From: Fibrobacterota bacterium
GTDB taxonomy: Bacteria > Fibrobacterota > Fibrobacteria > UBA11236
DNA: 64,000 nucleotides
NCBI GenBank assembly: GCA_019509785.1
Contig: JAEKLQ010000063.1
Location: 1-64,000 of the forward strand
Direction: 5' to 3'
How positions within the stretch are numbered: position 1 is the stretch's first letter; each line of letters opens with the position of its first letter. The translations under genes were made by a program, and so were the position numbers. Below are positions 26,656-35,308 of this stretch, piece after piece. The notes under the pieces are model-generated. The model saw only the letters and a list, made by a program, of their open reading frames with translations, ran no database searches and was not told the origin of the DNA.

Positions 26656-28226
26656 TGCGCGCCTCCTTCCTGGGCGGCAGCGGCTTTCGGCTTGGCCGCC
26701 TTGGGGGTCTTAGCCTTCCCACCGGCTGCGCCGGTGGGACCCAAAGCCCCATGCGCGCCGGGAACGGGCGCTTCGGGCAGGATCAAGCCGGTCGTCGAGT
26801 TTTGCACGGTGAAATATTTCTTGCATACGTCCTGCACCTGCTGGGCGGTCACTTTCTCTACGCCGTCGGGGAAGCGGTTGATGTAGTCCCAGCCGCCGCG
26901 CATTTCCCAGAAGGCGAGCTCGGTGGCCAACTCTTCCTTGTCCAACAACTGCCGTTGGGTGCGGGCCACCACCTGGTTCTTGGCCCGGGTGAGTTCGCGC
27001 TCCGTGATGGGCTTCTGCCCCAAATCGGTAAGCACTTCCCAAACGGCCTTTTCCACTTTTTCCGGCTGGGGATTGCCATCCAGATCCGCCTCGATGGAGA
27101 AGTTCGACGTGTACTTATCCACGCCGTTGCCGCCCGCGGCGTTCAGCGCGATTTTCTTTTCCTTCACCAACTTCTTGTAGAGCCTGCCGCTCTTCCCCGA
27201 AAGCACGCCTTCCACGATATCGAGGGCGTACAGATCGGGATGATCGAAACCGGGCGTGTGGAAGAGGATGTCCATGCGGGGCTTGGCCGAGTTCTTCAGT
27301 ACCGTCATGCGCTTGGCGCCCGGCTGCTGGGGTTCTTCCACCACCACCGGCGGGAATTCCGACCCGCGCGGGATGCCGCCGAAGTATTTCTTGATATCGG
27401 CCAGGGTGGATGCCGGATCGAAGTCCCCCACCAGCACCAGGATGGCGTTGTTGGGCTTGTAGTATTTGCGATAGTGCTCGTCCGCCATCTCCCGGGTCAG
27501 GTTGCGGATGTTGGAAGGATATCCGATGGTGGGCAGGCGGAAGGGATGGGCTTCGTAGAACAAGGCCATCAGGCTTTCCCAATAGCGGCCGGTGGGGCTA
27601 TCCTCCACGCGCATCCGGCGCTCTTCCATCACCACGTCCCGTTCCGAATAGAACTCGCGCAAGACCGCGTTCTGCATGCGATCCGATTCCAGCCACAAGT
27701 AGAGATCGATCTTGTTCTTGGGCAAGGTCACGAAATATGCCGTCATCAGATCCGAGGTGAAGGCGTTGAGGCCGGTGCCGCCGTTCTTCTCGTAGGCTTC
27801 CCACAGCTCGTACTTGATCATCAGCTTGCGCTCTTCGGCGATGAGGGAGTCGTAACGACGCTTGAGAGCCACGCGCGAGGCCGTGTCCGCGGGCGGCAGG
27901 CTGCGGTATTTTTCCATCAAGGCATCGATGGCCGTGATGTACTCGGCGTCCTTTTCGGGATCCTTCACGCCCACCTTCTTGGTGCCCTTGAAGAGCATGT
28001 GCTCGAGGAGATGCGCGATGCCGTTGTTCTCGAAATTCTCGTGCACCGATCCGGTGACGTAAAACAAGCGGCACGCCACCGTGGGCGCCTGCTTATCCTG
28101 GAACAGGATGACCTTGAGGCCGTTGTCGAGCACGGTATAGTCGGCGCGGATGGCGGCGCGCGCAGGCGCGAAAGCCGCCAGGGCCAGCGCCCCGATCGAG
28201 ATCCAAACCCGCATGCGTCCCTTCAT
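26652..28226 (-). CDS. M16-family zinc peptidase, catalytic member
   Basis: A 524-residue exported metallopeptidase. The start at 28226 follows GGAGGAG and encodes a signal peptide (VWISIGALALAAFAPARA). The inverted zinc motif HxxEH is intact in GIAHLLEHMLFKGTKKVG, and the downstream region NAFTSDLMTAYFVTLP fits the family. The C-terminal half is the usual inactive duplicate, and the protein ends in an Ala/Pro/Lys-rich tail. The likely role is degradation of peptides in the periplasm or at the outer membrane, together with the zinc-less partner that overlaps its stop. Its own start overlaps the stop of the helicase gene by ATGA, a surprising coupling of unrelated functions. Confidence 0.92.
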   Translation of the reverse strand: MKGRMRVWISIGALALAAFAPARAAIRADYTVLDNGLKVILFQDKQAPTVACRLFYVTGSVHENFENNGIAHLLEHMLFKGTKKVGVKDPEKDAEYITAIDALMEKYRSLPPADTASRVALKRRYDSLIAEERKLMIKYELWEAYEKNGGTGLNAFTSDLMTAYFVTLPKNKIDLYLWLESDRMQNAVLREFYSERDVVMEERRMRVEDSPTGRYWESLMALFYEAHPFRLPTIGYPSNIRNLTREMADEHYRKYYKPNNAILVLVGDFDPASTLADIKKYFGGIPRGSEFPPVVVEEPQQPGAKRMTVLKNSAKPRMDILFHTPGFDHPDLYALDIVEGVLSGKSGRLYKKLVKEKKIALNAAGGNGVDKYTSNFSIEADLDGNPQPEKVEKAVWEVLTDLGQKPITERELTRAKNQVVARTQRQLLDKEELATELAFWEMRGGWDYINRFPDGVEKVTAQQVQDVCKKYFTVQNSTTGLILPEAPVPGAHGALGPTGAAGGKAKTPKAAKPKAAAAQEGGAQ

Positions 28227-29935
28227 ATCTGTTTCTCCTCCAGCATGGAGCGATTCCAATCCACGATGGCATAGGAATAGCCTTGCTCTGTGAGGAACAG
28301 TTGCCGGTTCATCCCGAACTCCTGTTCCTTGGTGTCTTTGGTGATGATGGTATAGAAGTGCGCCAGGGATCCGTTGGCTTTGGGGCGCAGCACGCGGCCC
28401 AGGCGCTGGGCCTCTTCTTGCCGGCTGCCGAAGGTCCCGGAGATCTGGATCAGGACGTTCGCATCGGGGATGTCCACGGCGAAATTCCCGACCTTGGAGA
28501 CCATCAAGGTCTCGATCCTGCCATCTCGGAATTCCTTGTAAAGGACCTCGCGCTCGGAATTCGGCGTGGCGCCGGTGATAAGCGGCACCTTGACGGCCGC
28601 GGCGAGGGAATCCAATTGATCCAGGTATTGCCCGATGATGAGAACGCGATCGTGGTTGTGCTTTACGAGCAGTTCCTTCACCACCTTGAACTTCTCTGGA
28701 TTACAAGCCGCGATCGCCATCTTCTTGCGCAAATCCGCCATAGCGTACGACATCTTCTCGTCGGGGCGCAATCCCACGCGGATCTCGGTGCAGGTGGCGG
28801 TGGCGATCCAACCTTGGGATTCCAGCACCTTCCAGGGGACTTCGAATTTCTTGGGGCCGATGAGCGAGAATACGTCCTTCTGGCGCCCGTCCTCGCGGAT
28901 GAGGGTGGCGGTGAGGCCCAGCCGGCGCGTGGCCTGCATGTCCGCGGAAATGCGGAACACCGGCGCGGGCAGGAGATGCACCTCATCGTAAATGATCAAT
29001 CCCCAATTGTTCTTCGAGAAGATTTCGAAATGGGGGAAGTCCTCGCTCTGCCGTTTGCGGTAGGTGATGATCTGGTAGGTCGCCACGGTGACCGGAGCCA
29101 GCTTCTTGCTGTCCCCCGTATACTCGGCGACTTGGTCGGCCTTGAGCGTGGTCTTGTCGAGGATTTCGCGGATCCATTGCCGCGCGGCGGTCACGTTGGT
29201 CGTGAGGATAAGGGTATGGCAGCGCACCTTGGCCATGGTCGCCAACCCCACCAGGGTCTTGCCCGCGCCGCAGGGGAGCACGATCACGCCGGAGCCGCCC
29301 TTGTCGCTTCCGCCCGCGTGGAAGACCTGGACCGCATCGTTCTGGTACTGGCGGAGGTTCAGCGGCTTGCCTTCCAATGTCTTCTCGCGGACGTCCACCT
29401 CCAGAGGCGCGCCGGTAACGTAACCCGCGAGATCCTCCGCCGGGAATCCGATGTTGGTTAACGCCATCTTGACCGCCCCGCGCGTATGCGGGAAAAGGGT
29501 CACGCGACGATCATCGAGAACGGAATCGATAAGGGGCGCCGTCTGCCGATGGTTGCGGATCTCGGTAAGCAAGGCCGGATCCAGCGTCTCCAGGATCATG
29601 CGGCCGTCCTCGCGGAGGATGCGCACCTGGCCGTACCGCTCCATGAAGGTTTCGACCTCGAAGATGAGGTTGTGCGGCAGATCGAAACGGGAATAGGCCC
29701 GCAAGGTGTCGAGGACCTCCTTGGCGCTATGCCCGGACGAAGCGGCGTTCCAAAGGGACAAGTGCGATATGCCGTAGGTATGCATATGTTCCGGGCTCTT
29801 GAGGAGCTCGGTGAAGGGGGCGATCTTGTCGCGGGCCTCGGCGTACATCGGATGGGCGACTTCCAGCAGGATAGTCATGTCGCCCTGGACGATCAGCGGT
29901 CCGGAGACCGCCGACCCGTTGGCAGAACTCGTCAA
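28223..29935 (-). CDS. XPB-type DNA repair helicase
   Basis: A 570-residue superfamily 2 helicase of the bacterial XPB/Rad25 group. The order is an N-terminal helicase-C-like domain (PLIVQGDMTILLEVAHP, ISHLSLWNAASSG), damage-recognition and ATPase domain 1 with Walker A VLPCGAGKT and a DEVH box (IIYDEVHLLPA), motif III LTATLIREDG, and helicase domain 2 ending in the arginine-finger region EEAQRLGRVLRPK. In eukaryotes XPB opens DNA at lesions and promoters; bacterial forms are 3'-5' helicases with a less clear role. TTG at 29935 is chosen because it has GTGAGGA upstream and keeps the conserved PLIVQ segment, which ATG 29878 would remove. Confidence 0.92.
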   Translation of the reverse strand: MTSSANGSAVSGPLIVQGDMTILLEVAHPMYAEARDKIAPFTELLKSPEHMHTYGISHLSLWNAASSGHSAKEVLDTLRAYSRFDLPHNLIFEVETFMERYGQVRILREDGRMILETLDPALLTEIRNHRQTAPLIDSVLDDRRVTLFPHTRGAVKMALTNIGFPAEDLAGYVTGAPLEVDVREKTLEGKPLNLRQYQNDAVQVFHAGGSDKGGSGVIVLPCGAGKTLVGLATMAKVRCHTLILTTNVTAARQWIREILDKTTLKADQVAEYTGDSKKLAPVTVATYQIITYRKRQSEDFPHFEIFSKNNWGLIIYDEVHLLPAPVFRISADMQATRRLGLTATLIREDGRQKDVFSLIGPKKFEVPWKVLESQGWIATATCTEIRVGLRPDEKMSYAMADLRKKMAIAACNPEKFKVVKELLVKHNHDRVLIIGQYLDQLDSLAAAVKVPLITGATPNSEREVLYKEFRDGRIETLMVSKVGNFAVDIPDANVLIQISGTFGSRQEEAQRLGRVLRPKANGSLAHFYTIITKDTKEQEFGMNRQLFLTEQGYSYAIVDWNRSMLEEKQI

Positions 29936-30110
29936 TATGTCCTCACGCGAAAGCGCGTAATTTATAAAAAACGGCGATTTCCGGCACGTTTGCGGCGGAT
30001 CCCTGCCAAAATCACGGGATCAGGGGATGGCTACGGGCAGGTTCGCCCTTCATCAAGCGACGGATGGAGCGGGACCCGGGAAAGGATTCCCGCCAGGGCT
30101 CCCATTCCGA

Positions 30111-30905
30111 TCAGCTGGCGCTTCTTCCGGGTATGGCGTCGAGCAATGCGCGGGTATAAGGATGCTCCGGAGCGCGGTAAAGCGCCTCCGTCTCCTTACG
30201 TTCCACGATTTCGCCGCGCTGCATCACCGCCACCTCGTGGGCGATATGCTTCACGACCCGCAAATCATGGGAGATGAACAGGTAAGAGAGCCCCAGGCGT
30301 TCCTGCAAATCCATCAACAGGTTCAGGATCTGCGCCTGGATGGAAACGTCCAGGGAGGAAACGGGTTCGTCGCAAATGAGGAACTCGGGCTCGACGCAAA
30401 GGGCCCGGGCGATCCCGATGCGCTGGCGCTGGCCTCCCGAGAATTCGTGGGGGTAACGGCTGAGATACTCCGGGGCCAGGCCCACCAGCAGCATCTTTTC
30501 CTCGAGGATGCCTTCCCAATCCGCGCTTTCGCCCGGGTGCCCCAATTCCAAGGCTTCGCGCAAGGTCGCCCGGATGGACAGGCGGGGATCCAATGAGCTA
30601 TAGGGATCCTGGAAGATCATCTGGATTTTCTTGCGGTAGGGACGGAAAGCCGAATCGCCCAGGGAGGTAAGCTCGGTTCCCGCGAAACGGATGGACCCGG
30701 CGGCGGGTTTGGCCAAGCGGATGACGGCGCGGCCCACCGTGGTCTTGCCGCTCCCGCTCTCCCCTACCAGTCCCAAGGTGCGATTGCGCCCCAGGCTAAG
30801 GTCCACGCCCTTTACGGCCTCGACCCGGTTTTTCCCGTGCCCGAAAACCACCCGCAGCCCTGAGACCTCCATCAAGGGATGGGGGATTTCCGCGCCCGTG
30901 GTCAT
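30111..30905 (-). CDS. Oligopeptide-type ABC transporter ATPase (OppF/DppF-like)
   Basis: This 264-residue ATPase has Walker [18 protein letters not shown], signature SGGQRQRIGIARAL, Walker B FLICDEPVSSLDVS and a switch His (FISHDL). The C-terminal extension (VERKETEALYRAPEHPYTRA) is typical of the peptide/nickel import subfamily. It would power import of oligopeptides or similar solutes together with a permease pair and a binding protein, but none is in the window. It is the last gene of a three-gene operon and overlaps the glycosyltransferase gene by ATGA at 30902-30905. Confidence 0.92.
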   Translation of the reverse strand: MTTGAEIPHPLMEVSGLRVVFGHGKNRVEAVKGVDLSLGRNRTLGLVGESGSGKTTVGRAVIRLAKPAAGSIRFAGTELTSLGDSAFRPYRKKIQMIFQDPYSSLDPRLSIRATLREALELGHPGESADWEGILEEKMLLVGLAPEYLSRYPHEFSGGQRQRIGIARALCVEPEFLICDEPVSSLDVSIQAQILNLLMDLQERLGLSYLFISHDLRVVKHIAHEVAVMQRGEIVERKETEALYRAPEHPYTRALLDAIPGRSAS

Positions 30906-32149
30906 GTCTCGGTTCTTTCCGTGGTTTGCGGTTGCGGCTCGGCCATCGCTTTGCGGCCCTTGCGGACGCGAACGGGAGACGCCGCGGCCGGATGGTACAG
31001 CGCCCGATAGCCTAAGGCTGCGCGACCCCAGCTATACCGCGAGCGCACGTATTCCCGCTGGCGATGCCGTTGCGGCCATTCGATGGCGCTGCGCAATTCG
31101 GCTTCCAGGGCCCGCGCCAGCGCTTCCTCATCATCGGGTTCGACCAGCCGGCCCCAGGGCCCGGCCACTTCCGGGATCGATCCCGCGCGCGTGCTCACCA
31201 GGCCTTGTCCCAAGGCCAAGGTTTCGGCCACCGCGTTGCCGAAGGATTCCTCGCGGCTGGGAAGGCAAACCGCCTTCGAATCCTGGATGGCCCTGGCCAG
31301 ATCCCGTCCCGCCAGCCAGGGCGAAAAGCTGACTTCCACGCCCAAGATGCGGGCCCTGGTTTCGAGCTCCTTCTGGATGGGCCCGTTGCCGATGATTTTG
31401 AGGGGATGACGGGCCTTCAGATCCTCGGGCAGGCGCGCGTAGGCCGCGAGGGCGAGGTCGGCGCCCTTGGCCCGGGTTAAGCGGCCGAAGAAAAGCACTC
31501 CCCGGCCGGCGCCGTCTTCCAGCGGCAAATCCAGGAATTGGGGATCGATTCCGTTGGGCACCACGCTGATGGCCGCGGGATCGAGGCCGAAGGCTCGGAC
31601 CACCTGGTCGCGGGAATGCTCGCTGGTGACCGTGACCTTGTCGGCCCGGCGCAACCCTAAGGCGATGGCCACGAATCGGGGTTCCCGGAGAAAGACGGCG
31701 ATCCAGGTCGTGAAACGCGACCAGGCGCGCCCGCCCCGGGAAAACATGAAGGCGGGGAACTCCGGATAGCGGTTGGTGTAGATGAAGCGGGCCTTGTTCG
31801 GGACCAGCCACAACAGGCTGGCCTCGTCCCCGTTGGCGTGGATTATGGTATCGGAACAGGACAGCGAGCGAACCTTGAGCCAGAACAGGATCCCGTTCAG
31901 AAAGCGCAGCGGCGAAGAAATATCGGGCCGGATGCCGAAGAAACCCGCCCAATGCACGTCGTACCCCGTCTCGGGATGCGGCTTAATGCATTCCCACCGG
32001 CCCTTGCTATACACCGCAGCCACCCGCAACCCCTGCTTCGCCATGGCCGTGGCCAGCATGTGGACCGACTTCTGGCCGCCTCCGCAATAGGATGACCAAG
32101 GGGAATAATTGCAAGTCAGGATGACGTCGTAGCTACGCCGGGGATTCAT
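30902..32149 (-). CDS. GT4-like glycosyltransferase
   Basis: A 415-residue retaining GT-B glycosyltransferase of the GT4 type. The N-terminal half has acceptor-side features (CNYSPWSSYCGGGQKSVHML). The C-terminal half carries VPNGIDPQFL, VLFFGRLTRAKGADLALAAY and the nucleotide-sugar E-x7-E motif in SREESFGNAVAETLALGQG. It transfers a sugar from a nucleotide donor, most often onto a cell-envelope glycan; donor and acceptor are unknown. The tail (about residues 385-415) is basic and low in complexity. It lies between the two peptide-transporter ATPase genes and overlaps both by 4 nt. The start at 32149 was chosen for this overlap and because the family domain begins there. Confidence 0.88.
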   Translation of the reverse strand: MNPRRSYDVILTCNYSPWSSYCGGGQKSVHMLATAMAKQGLRVAAVYSKGRWECIKPHPETGYDVHWAGFFGIRPDISSPLRFLNGILFWLKVRSLSCSDTIIHANGDEASLLWLVPNKARFIYTNRYPEFPAFMFSRGGRAWSRFTTWIAVFLREPRFVAIALGLRRADKVTVTSEHSRDQVVRAFGLDPAAISVVPNGIDPQFLDLPLEDGAGRGVLFFGRLTRAKGADLALAAYARLPEDLKARHPLKIIGNGPIQKELETRARILGVEVSFSPWLAGRDLARAIQDSKAVCLPSREESFGNAVAETLALGQGLVSTRAGSIPEVAGPWGRLVEPDDEEALARALEAELRSAIEWPQRHRQREYVRSRYSWGRAALGYRALYHPAAASPVRVRKGRKAMAEPQPQTTERTET

Positions 32150-33120
32150 GCCGCATCCTTCAGGAGTTCTTCGCGGCGGATGCAAGCCGAAGCCTGCCCG
32201 GCCTCGCCCACGAGAGGCGGCTCCGCCCGTTTGCAAGCCTCCACGCTCATGAAGCAACGGGGATGGAAGCGGCAGCCCGGAACCGTATCCGAGGGCTTAG
32301 GCACCACGCCTTCGATGGAAGCCAGGCGTTCGGATTTCCCCGAGAGGGAAGGGATGGAACGCAACAGCCCCAGGGTGTAAGGATGCGATGGCCGCTTGAG
32401 CAACTGCGCCGCCTTGCCCCGCTCGACGATACGGCCCGCGTACATCACCAGCAGGTCTTCCACGGTGTCCTTCACGATGCCGAGATCGTGGGTGATGAGC
32501 ATGAGGGCCATGCCGAAGTCCTTTTGCAACTCGCGGATGAGGCGCAGGATCTGGGCTTGGATGGTCACGTCCAGGGCCGTGGTGGGTTCATCGGCGATGA
32601 GGAGCTTGGGCCGGCAGGAAAGGGCGATCGCGATCATGACGCGCTGGCGCATGCCTCCGCTCATCTCGAACGGATAGGTGCGCGAGCGCTTCCCGGGATC
32701 GGGAATGCCCATCCGGTCCAATAGGGCCACGGCTTCCAGCTTGGCTTGGCCCCGGCCTTTCCCCTGGTGGAAACGGATGGTCTCCGCGATCTGCTCCCCG
32801 CAACGCATGAGGGGATTGAGGGAGGTCATGGGATCCTGGAAAACCATGGCGATGTCCTTGCCGCGCAGGGCGCGCATCTCGCGGGGCGGCAAGGCGAGCA
32901 GGTCCTTGCCCGCGAAAGCCATCCGCGTAGCAGTAACACGCGCGCTACGTCTGGGGAGCAGTCCCATCAATGCCAGGGAAGTAACCGATTTGCCGCTGCC
33001 GGATTCGCCCACGATGCCGAGGGTGGCCCCCGGGGCGAGATCGAAGGATACGCCCTTGGTCACGGGCACGAAATCGCGTTCCCCTTTGAAGGCTACGGTC
33101 AGGTCGGATACTTGCAGCAT
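32146..33120 (-). CDS. Oligopeptide-type ABC transporter ATPase (OppD/DppD-like)
   Basis: This 324-residue ATPase has Walker [20 protein letters not shown], signature [14 protein letters not shown], Walker [15 protein letters not shown] and switch His in LITHDLGI. The C-terminal segment [20 protein letters not shown] has the Cys-rich pattern seen in OppD/DppD, where it can bind an Fe-S cluster. With the OppF-like gene it would form the heterodimeric motor of a peptide-class importer. It is the first gene of the operon, with a good promoter candidate about 75 bp upstream. No permease gene follows; a glycosyltransferase does. Confidence 0.93.
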   Translation of the reverse strand: MLQVSDLTVAFKGERDFVPVTKGVSFDLAPGATLGIVGESGSGKSVTSLALMGLLPRRSARVTATRMAFAGKDLLALPPREMRALRGKDIAMVFQDPMTSLNPLMRCGEQIAETIRFHQGKGRGQAKLEAVALLDRMGIPDPGKRSRTYPFEMSGGMRQRVMIAIALSCRPKLLIADEPTTALDVTIQAQILRLIRELQKDFGMALMLITHDLGIVKDTVEDLLVMYAGRIVERGKAAQLLKRPSHPYTLGLLRSIPSLSGKSERLASIEGVVPKPSDTVPGCRFHPRCFMSVEACKRAEPPLVGEAGQASACIRREELLKDAA

Positions 33121-33195
33121 AGTCCCCGGAGTCCAGTCCTTGGGTTCGAAGGCCAGTCCATACTTAGGTAGCCAAGTCCGGCCCCGAGTTCCATT

Positions 33196-33223
33196 ATCAT
33201 ATTCGTTTTTATCGGGAGTTCAA
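33196..33223 (-). promoter_or_regulatory. Candidate sigma-70 promoter of the oppD-GT-oppF operon
   Basis: On the minus strand TTGAAC (33223-33218) and TATGAT (33201-33196) are 16 bp apart, a near-consensus pair. It lies in a local AT-rich patch between lplA and the oppD-like gene. Transcription would start near 33188, about 70 nt before the ATG at 33120. Confidence 0.5.
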
Positions 33224-33242
33224 CCACCGATTTTCCGGAAAT

Positions 33243-34061
33243 TCAACCGACGATCGAAAGCGCCCTCGCCTTTTCCGCCGACTTCAGCCCATCCCTCTCA
33301 TCGGCGTTCAGGCCCATCGGCCGCCCTTCCACTCCCAGCGCAAGGGCGATGCGCTCGGCGAAGCCCATTGACAAATCCTGCCATCGGACCGGCCGGTCCC
33401 ATGCGATGTCCAAGGACACCGCATTCCGATCCAATATATCCAAGTACCCGGCGCGTTTCCCGGCGTCCAGCTTCAAGCAAGCGACGATGTCCCGATGCTT
33501 GCGGGATACGAGGATGGATCCATGCTGCAGGAAGGCTTCCCGCGTGCGACGTTGCGCCGAACCGACCACTTTCCGATCCCCGAAGACCACTTCGGAACGC
33601 GCCGTGGATGCGAAGCATGGGGTCATGGCGCGCAGGCCTTGCGGCTTTTCAACGGGATAGCCGCGATCCAAGGATAAGCCGAACCCCGCTTCCGAAAGCG
33701 CCTGGGCGACCGCCTGGGAGATGGCCCGGTAGGACAGGCCCTGGGACGCGCACCAGGCGGCGGAATCGGCCCGGGCGACGATGGAATAGGTGAGCTCATC
33801 GATGTGGAGGACGGCGCGGCCCCCGGTGGCCCGCTTCACGACGTCATAGCCGCGGGCGGCGACGGCTGCGAGGTCCAGTTCGCGGGAAGGATCCTGGGAA
33901 TGCCCCAAGCTGATGCACGGCGGCGACCAACCGTAGACGCGAAGGGTGGGCGGGGATCGGCCGGCCTCGACCGAAGCCAAGAGGACTTCATCGATGGCCA
34001 TATTGCGCGCGCCCGGCAACCCTGTCGCAGGATCGGACTCGGACAAGATGCGCCAGATCAT
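33243..34061 (-). CDS. Lipoate-protein ligase A family protein
   Basis: A 272-residue member of the biotin/lipoate A/B ligase fold. Conserved segments are ARNMAIDEVLL, PCISLGHSQDP, VKRATGGRAVLHIDELTYS (lipoyl-binding loop) and GDRKVVGSAQRRTREAFLQHGS with the catalytic-type Lys. It either ligates free lipoate or octanoate to carrier domains or acts as an octanoyltransferase (LipM type); sequence alone does not decide, so I leave the symbol empty. It begins 24 nt after rnc on the same strand and is probably the last gene of the fatty-acid cluster, which would supply octanoyl-ACP. Confidence 0.85.
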   Translation of the reverse strand: MIWRILSESDPATGLPGARNMAIDEVLLASVEAGRSPPTLRVYGWSPPCISLGHSQDPSRELDLAAVAARGYDVVKRATGGRAVLHIDELTYSIVARADSAAWCASQGLSYRAISQAVAQALSEAGFGLSLDRGYPVEKPQGLRAMTPCFASTARSEVVFGDRKVVGSAQRRTREAFLQHGSILVSRKHRDIVACLKLDAGKRAGYLDILDRNAVSLDIAWDRPVRWQDLSMGFAERIALALGVEGRPMGLNADERDGLKSAEKARALSIVG

Positions 34062-34085
34062 GCCGGATGGACGGGACGTGGCGGG

Positions 34086-34901
34086 TTACCCGGCAGCCTG
34101 GGCGCCATTCCCGTCCTTGCGGGGATCGGGCCCGCGGGAGGAGCCTTCGGCCGCCTTCTCGACGCTGCCTGTCATATTGGCCAGCGCCACGCGCGCGCCC
34201 GCTTGCTCGGCGCTCTTCTTGGAATTGCCGGTGCCCCGGCCCCATTCCTGGTTCTGCACGTACACTCCCACCACGAAGCTCTTCTGATGCTCCGGACCCG
34301 ATTCCTGCAGCACGTCGTAGCCGGGGATGCCCAGGCCGCGGGACTGGGTGTATTCCAAAAGCTTGCTCTTGTAGTTCGCCAACTCCTCGTCGTCCAGTAC
34401 TTCGTCCATGATCTTCATGAGCGAACCGTGGATAAGCTTGCGGGCGGCCTCCAGCCCCCCATCGAGATAGACGGCTCCGATCACGGCCTCATAAGCGTCC
34501 GCCAGGATGCTCAGGCGCTTGCGGCCGCCGGATTTCTCTTCGCTGCGGGAAAGCAGGATGAATTCCCCCAGCTTCCAGGCGTCGGCGCAAAGGCCCAGCA
34601 CCTTGGAGCTGACCACCAGGGACTTCATCTTGGACATGCGCCCCTCTTCCCTATCCGGGTATTCGCGGAAGAGGTAATCGGTGACGACGATGTTCAGCAC
34701 GGCGTCCCCCAGGAATTCCATGCGCTCGTTGGAATCCAGCTTCTTATCGGTCCGTTGGCTATTGACGTAGGAACGGTGCGAAAGGGCGGTGACCAGGAAC
34801 TCGTTGTTCTGGAACCGGTAGCCGAGGGTCCGCTCCAGTTCGGAGAGGGACGGCTCCTTGCGGGCGCTTTTAAAGAATTTGCGCAGGAATGCGAATAGCA
34901 T
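34086..34901 (-). CDS. rnc: Ribonuclease III
   Basis: A 271-residue double-strand-specific endoribonuclease that processes rRNA precursors and structured mRNAs. The RNase III signature is NERMEFLGDAVLNIVVTDYLF, with a second acidic site in ADAYEAVIGAVYLDGG. A double-stranded RNA-binding domain follows (QSRGLGIPGYDVLQESGPEH, GTGNSKKSAEQAGARVALAN). A Ser/Gly-rich tail extends it beyond the usual 225-235 residues. It lies downstream of acpP, as in many bacteria. The bases just before the ATG are pyrimidine-rich, with no Shine-Dalgarno match, and a hairpin ends 8 nt upstream. Confidence 0.95.
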   Translation of the reverse strand: MLFAFLRKFFKSARKEPSLSELERTLGYRFQNNEFLVTALSHRSYVNSQRTDKKLDSNERMEFLGDAVLNIVVTDYLFREYPDREEGRMSKMKSLVVSSKVLGLCADAWKLGEFILLSRSEEKSGGRKRLSILADAYEAVIGAVYLDGGLEAARKLIHGSLMKIMDEVLDDEELANYKSKLLEYTQSRGLGIPGYDVLQESGPEHQKSFVVGVYVQNQEWGRGTGNSKKSAEQAGARVALANMTGSVEKAAEGSSRGPDPRKDGNGAQAAG

Positions 34902-34909
34902 GGAGGGGA

Positions 34910-34936
34910 GGCGCCCGTCCGAACGGCCGGAGCGCC
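34910..34936 (-). promoter_or_regulatory. Hairpin directly upstream of rnc
   Basis: On the transcribed strand GGCGC..CCG pairs with CGG..GCGCC, about 8 bp with one bulged base and further CC/GG pairing inside. It sits in the acpP-rnc spacer next to a start codon that lacks a Shine-Dalgarno sequence. RNase III of other bacteria cleaves a hairpin in its own leader; a similar role here is only a guess. Confidence 0.4.
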
Positions 34937-34962
34937 TGCGTCCTATCGTAGGTAAGGGGGAA

Positions 34963-35199
34963 TCAGGCCTTGGAGTTGACGTAAGCGATGACGTCGCTGA
35001 CCTTCTTCAGCTTCTCGGCTTCCTCGTCGGGGATTTCGATGTCGAACTCGTCTTCCAGGGCCATCACCAATTCCACCTGATCCAGGGAATCGGCGCCCAG
35101 GTCGTCGATGAAAGCGGCCTCGGGCTTGACCTGATCCTCGGACACGCCGAGCTTCTCGACGATGACCTTGGTGATTTTCTGGTTGATATCCTCAGACAT
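34963..35199 (-). CDS. acpP: Acyl carrier protein
   Basis: A 78-residue acidic carrier protein. Ser38 in [20 protein letters not shown] is the attachment site for 4'-phosphopantetheine, and growing acyl chains are held there during fatty-acid synthesis. The fold pattern ([15 protein letters not shown], then [10 protein letters not shown] and [19 protein letters not shown]) is textbook. AAGGAG stands before the ATG. Upstream on the minus strand TATATT at 35231-35226 is a fair -10 element, so acpP may have its own promoter in the 109-bp spacer after fabG. Confidence 0.97.
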   Translation of the reverse strand: MSEDINQKITKVIVEKLGVSEDQVKPEAAFIDDLGADSLDQVELVMALEDEFDIEIPDEEAEKLKKVSDVIAYVNSKA

Positions 35200-35274
35200 T
35201 CAATGCTCCTTAGAAAGGTAGGGTAAATATAATCGAAAAACACGGCCTGACCAGGCTTCGAGGCGCAAGGGATC

Positions 35275-35306
35275 CCCGAAATCCGCTCAATATCGAGGCT
35301 TTCGGG
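35275..35306. other. Inverted repeat in the fabG-acpP spacer
   Basis: CCCGAAA (35275-35281) and TTTCGGG (35300-35306) form a 7-bp inverted repeat around 18 nt, just after the fabG stop. It may attenuate or terminate the fabG transcript; no T-run is present. Confidence 0.35.
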
Positions 35307-35308
35307 CG

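Noticed and set aside
26637-28274. 545-codon open frame on the plus strand
   Set aside because: It is the mirror of the catalytic M16 gene, which has a signal peptide and an intact zinc motif on the other strand.
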